This document shows, one piece after another, positions 62,154 to 64,000 of a stretch of 64,000 nt of DNA. Origin of the DNA: Chitinophaga sp. CF118 (GTDB lineage: Bacteria > Bacteroidota > Bacteroidia > Chitinophagales > Chitinophagaceae); NCBI RefSeq assembly GCF_900112615.1, contig NZ_FOMK01000003.1, positions 62,001 through 126,000 on the forward strand. The letters run 5' to 3'. Within the stretch, counting starts at the first letter, position 1; every line of letters begins with the position of its first letter. Both the position numbers and the translations under genes were made by a program. The notes under the pieces are model-generated. The model was given only the letters and a program-made list of their open reading frames with translations, was not told where the DNA came from and made no database searches.

Positions 62154-63417
62154 GAGAGTTGTCATCACAGGATTAGGGGTTGCTGCTCCCAACGGAGTAG
62201 GGATCCCGGTCTTTAAGGATGCCATTAAAAAAGGCATTTCAGGAATCCGTCATGATCCACAACTGGAAGCATTGCAGTTCTCCTGCCAGATCACGGGTAA
62301 ACCCGATGTTCCTGAAAACCTGCAACTATCCTATCTGGAACCACTGGAACTCAGAAACTTTAACAGCAACGGTATTCTCTACGGATTGATTGCCGGTATG
62401 GATGCCTGGAAAGATGCGCAGTTACCCATCAACAATACAGGTGAACCCGATTGGGACAGTGGTACTATCTTCGGTGCGGGTTCAGCAGGAGTAGACAAAT
62501 TAAGAGAAGCCATTTATAAAGTAGATGACCTCCAGGTGCGTCGATTGGGTAGCACCGTCGTTCCACAAACAATGGCCAGCGGTATCAGCGCCTGGCTGGG
62601 GGGGAAGCTGGGATTAGGCAATCAGGTCACTACAAACTCATCGGCCTGTATCACAGGTGCCGAAAGTTTGCTGATGGCATACGAACGTATTGTATCCGGA
62701 CAGGCAAAGCGTATGCTTGCCGGCAGTACCAGTGATAGCGGACCATATATCTGGGGCGGTTTTGATGCCCTGAAAGTGTGTACTTTCAAACATAATGATC
62801 ATCCTGCTGCGGGTTCAAGACCCATGAGTGCAACGGCCAGCGGTTTTGTCCCTGGCAGCGGTGCCGGAGCTCTGCTTCTGGAATCGCTGGAGAGTGCCCT
62901 GGATCGCAATGCAAAAATCTACGCAGAAGTATTGGGCGGATATGTCAACTCCGGCGGTCAGCGCGGTGATGGTACCATGACAGCTCCGAACAGCTTGGCA
63001 GTGCAGCGTTGTATTACAGGGGCATTGCAATATGCAGGAGTGGACGCTCATGAAATTGATGCGATCAACGGTCACCTGACAGCCACAGGGAAAGATACGC
63101 TTGAAATTGAGAACTGGAGTATAGCACTGAACCGCAAAGGGAAAGATTTTCCTTATATCAATGCTTTAAAGTCTATGATAGGCCACTGCCTTAGTGCTTC
63201 CGGCAGTATTGAACTGGTGGCGGCAGTCTTACAGTTACATGAAGGCTTCCTGTTTCCCAATATCAATTGTGAAGATCTGCATCCGGAGATCAGTGCTATT
63301 GTAGATGAAGAAAAAATACCACAACAGCTCATACATAAAGAATTAAATTTGATTGCCAAAGCCAGTTTCGGATTTGGCGACGTAAATGCCTGTATAATTT
63401 TAAAGAAATATAAATAG
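62146..63417 (+). CDS. FabF-like beta-ketoacyl-ACP synthase
   Basis: A 423-aa condensing enzyme with Cys-His-His triad: C168 (NSSACITGAES), H310 in a variant motif NGHLTATGKD (usual HGTSTP.ND), and H347 (SMIGHCLSASGS). The variant around H310 sets it apart from housekeeping FabF and suggests a specialised or chain-length-specific enzyme. It overlaps the dehydratase gene by 8 bp and is directly followed by the ACP gene. Confidence 0.9.
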   Translation: MRKRVVITGLGVAAPNGVGIPVFKDAIKKGISGIRHDPQLEALQFSCQITGKPDVPENLQLSYLEPLELRNFNSNGILYGLIAGMDAWKDAQLPINNTGEPDWDSGTIFGAGSAGVDKLREAIYKVDDLQVRRLGSTVVPQTMASGISAWLGGKLGLGNQVTTNSSACITGAESLLMAYERIVSGQAKRMLAGSTSDSGPYIWGGFDALKVCTFKHNDHPAAGSRPMSATASGFVPGSGAGALLLESLESALDRNAKIYAEVLGGYVNSGGQRGDGTMTAPNSLAVQRCITGALQYAGVDAHEIDAINGHLTATGKDTLEIENWSIALNRKGKDFPYINALKSMIGHCLSASGSIELVAAVLQLHEGFLFPNINCEDLHPEISAIVDEEKIPQQLIHKELNLIAKASFGFGDVNACIILKKYK

Positions 63418-63672
63418 ATGGATCAAGAAACCTTAATTGCAGCAATTAAAGAAATAGTGAAACCGTATACGAAAAATGAAGAGGCATTAAATAACATCAG
63501 TGAGAACACAGATTTCGTAAACGATCTTCAGATCAATTCTGCTAACCTGGTGGATATTATCCTCGATGTGGAAGAAAAATTCAACATCGTGGTAGATAAT
63601 GATTCAATGGAGAGGATGCTGAATGTAAAGGCCGCTATAGAAATCATACAATCAAAACTCGCCGGACAATGA
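63418..63672 (+). CDS. Acyl carrier protein
   Basis: An 84-aa acidic four-helix carrier. The phosphopantetheine Ser is S41 in LQINSANLVDII; the usual Asp before it is Asn (N40). It starts with no gap after the KS stop and overlaps the PPTase gene by 4 bp (ATGA). It would hold the acyl chain that is given to the polyketide synthase. Confidence 0.9.
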   Translation: MDQETLIAAIKEIVKPYTKNEEALNNISENTDFVNDLQINSANLVDIILDVEEKFNIVVDNDSMERMLNVKAAIEIIQSKLAGQ

Positions 63673-64000
63673 TCGGCAACGATATTGTTGATCTCCACCT
63701 TGCAGAACGGGAAAGTTACTGGCAACGCCAGGGGTATTTAAATAAAATCTTTACTGCGGATGAACAGTCTTTTATACTTGCTTCTGCAGATCCAACAACC
63801 GCAGTATGGCTGTTGTGGAGTTGTAAAGAGGCTGTCTATAAGATTGTACACCGCCACACACGGGTAAGAACCTACGCACCACTTAAGTTTAATTGTTCAG
63901 TAACAGCAGGCACTGTCACATATGAGGGACATGTCTATCCTTTTAGGAGCCTGCAATCAGGTTACTGCATTCATACAATTGCTGTTGAAAAAGCTGAGCT
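63669..64000 (+). CDS. AcpS-like 4'-phosphopantetheinyl transferase, 3' end cut by window
   Basis: ATG 63669 overlaps the ACP stop. About 110 codons are visible. The N-terminus MIGNDIVDLHLAE and a later WLLWSCKEAVYKIVHR show the two metal/CoA motifs (GxDIVD and WxxKEAxxK) of AcpS/Sfp enzymes. It probably activates the adjacent ACP. The gene runs past the right edge, and the operon may continue. Confidence 0.85.
   Translation, partial: MIGNDIVDLHLAERESYWQRQGYLNKIFTADEQSFILASADPTTAVWLLWSCKEAVYKIVHRHTRVRTYAPLKFNCSVTAGTVTYEGHVYPFRSLQSGYCIHTIAVEKAE

Noticed and set aside
1..64000. tRNA, rRNA, insertion sequences, integrase or phage genes
   Set aside because: No tRNA-like cloverleaf, rRNA sequence, transposase or integrase protein was recognised by reading.

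Overview
The window looks like chromosome of a Bacteroidota member, most likely a Chitinophaga-type organism (Chitinophagaceae). Reasons: weak or absent Shine-Dalgarno sequences, a TAnnTTTG-type promoter, MacB-type ABC permeases, a sigma/FecR/STN module, HisKA_2 kinases with TPR ectodomains, alginate-export porins, and many AraC and sigma-54 activators. No rRNA, tRNA, insertion sequence or CRISPR array was seen. Both ends are cut: an ABC permease runs off the left edge and a phosphopantetheinyl transferase runs off the right edge.

Layout. 1-3.5 kb (minus): ABC permease, MarR regulator and SRPBCC protein. 3.8-8.0 kb (plus): a tight four-gene operon of class III aminotransferase, zinc dehydrogenase, HAD phosphatase and MFS exporter, whose logic resembles azasugar (nojirimycin-type) pathways. 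8.1-10.2 kb: a possible 36-aa peptide gene, several palindromes, an orphan LuxR-type response regulator and two paralogous PixA/AidA-like proteins. 10.3-13.6 kb: ordinary single genes. 13.9-25.8 kb: a GAF-type sigma-54 activator facing a tightly packed ten-gene minus-strand operon (YcaC-type hydrolase, porin, M17 N-domain protein, amidohydrolase, DoxX, Dps, YoaK, histidine kinase, sigma-54 response regulator, GNAT). At its head lie a sigma-54-like promoter and a 28-bp perfect palindrome, so the operon may be switched on by an activator that it encodes.

26.0-28.4 kb: an XRE / ImmA-IrrE protease / PIN-like three-gene unit and a zincless Fpg/Nei glycosylase. 28.6-34.8 kb: a TlpA-like protein that has lost both redox cysteines, small exported and membrane proteins, an SDR with an AraC regulator, decayed repeats, and a 36-bp-arm perfect hairpin. 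34.8-38.7 kb: a di-haem peroxidase divergent from an ECF sigma/FecR/STN module, with a 21-bp inverted repeat between them. 38.8-42.3 kb: acetate kinase and phosphoketolase, with an inverted repeat over the acetate kinase start codon. 42.8-50.3 kb: an RND efflux system, a membrane protein and a CPA1 antiporter. 50.3-53.7 kb: RluF-like synthase, Sfp-type PPTase, CbpM/CbpA chaperone pair and YwbE. 53.7-57.6 kb: two paralogous AraC regulators around a third sigma-54 activator, with a sigma-54 promoter candidate and inverted repeat in front of the second AraC gene.

58.0-64.0 kb (plus): a translationally coupled biosynthetic operon of FAD oxidoreductase, methyltransferase, type III polyketide synthase, FabI-like reductase, FabZ-like dehydratase, FabF-like synthase, ACP and AcpS-like PPTase. 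It reads as a phenolic-lipid (alkylresorcinol, alkylpyrone or quinone) pathway with its own acyl-chain machinery. It continues past the right edge.
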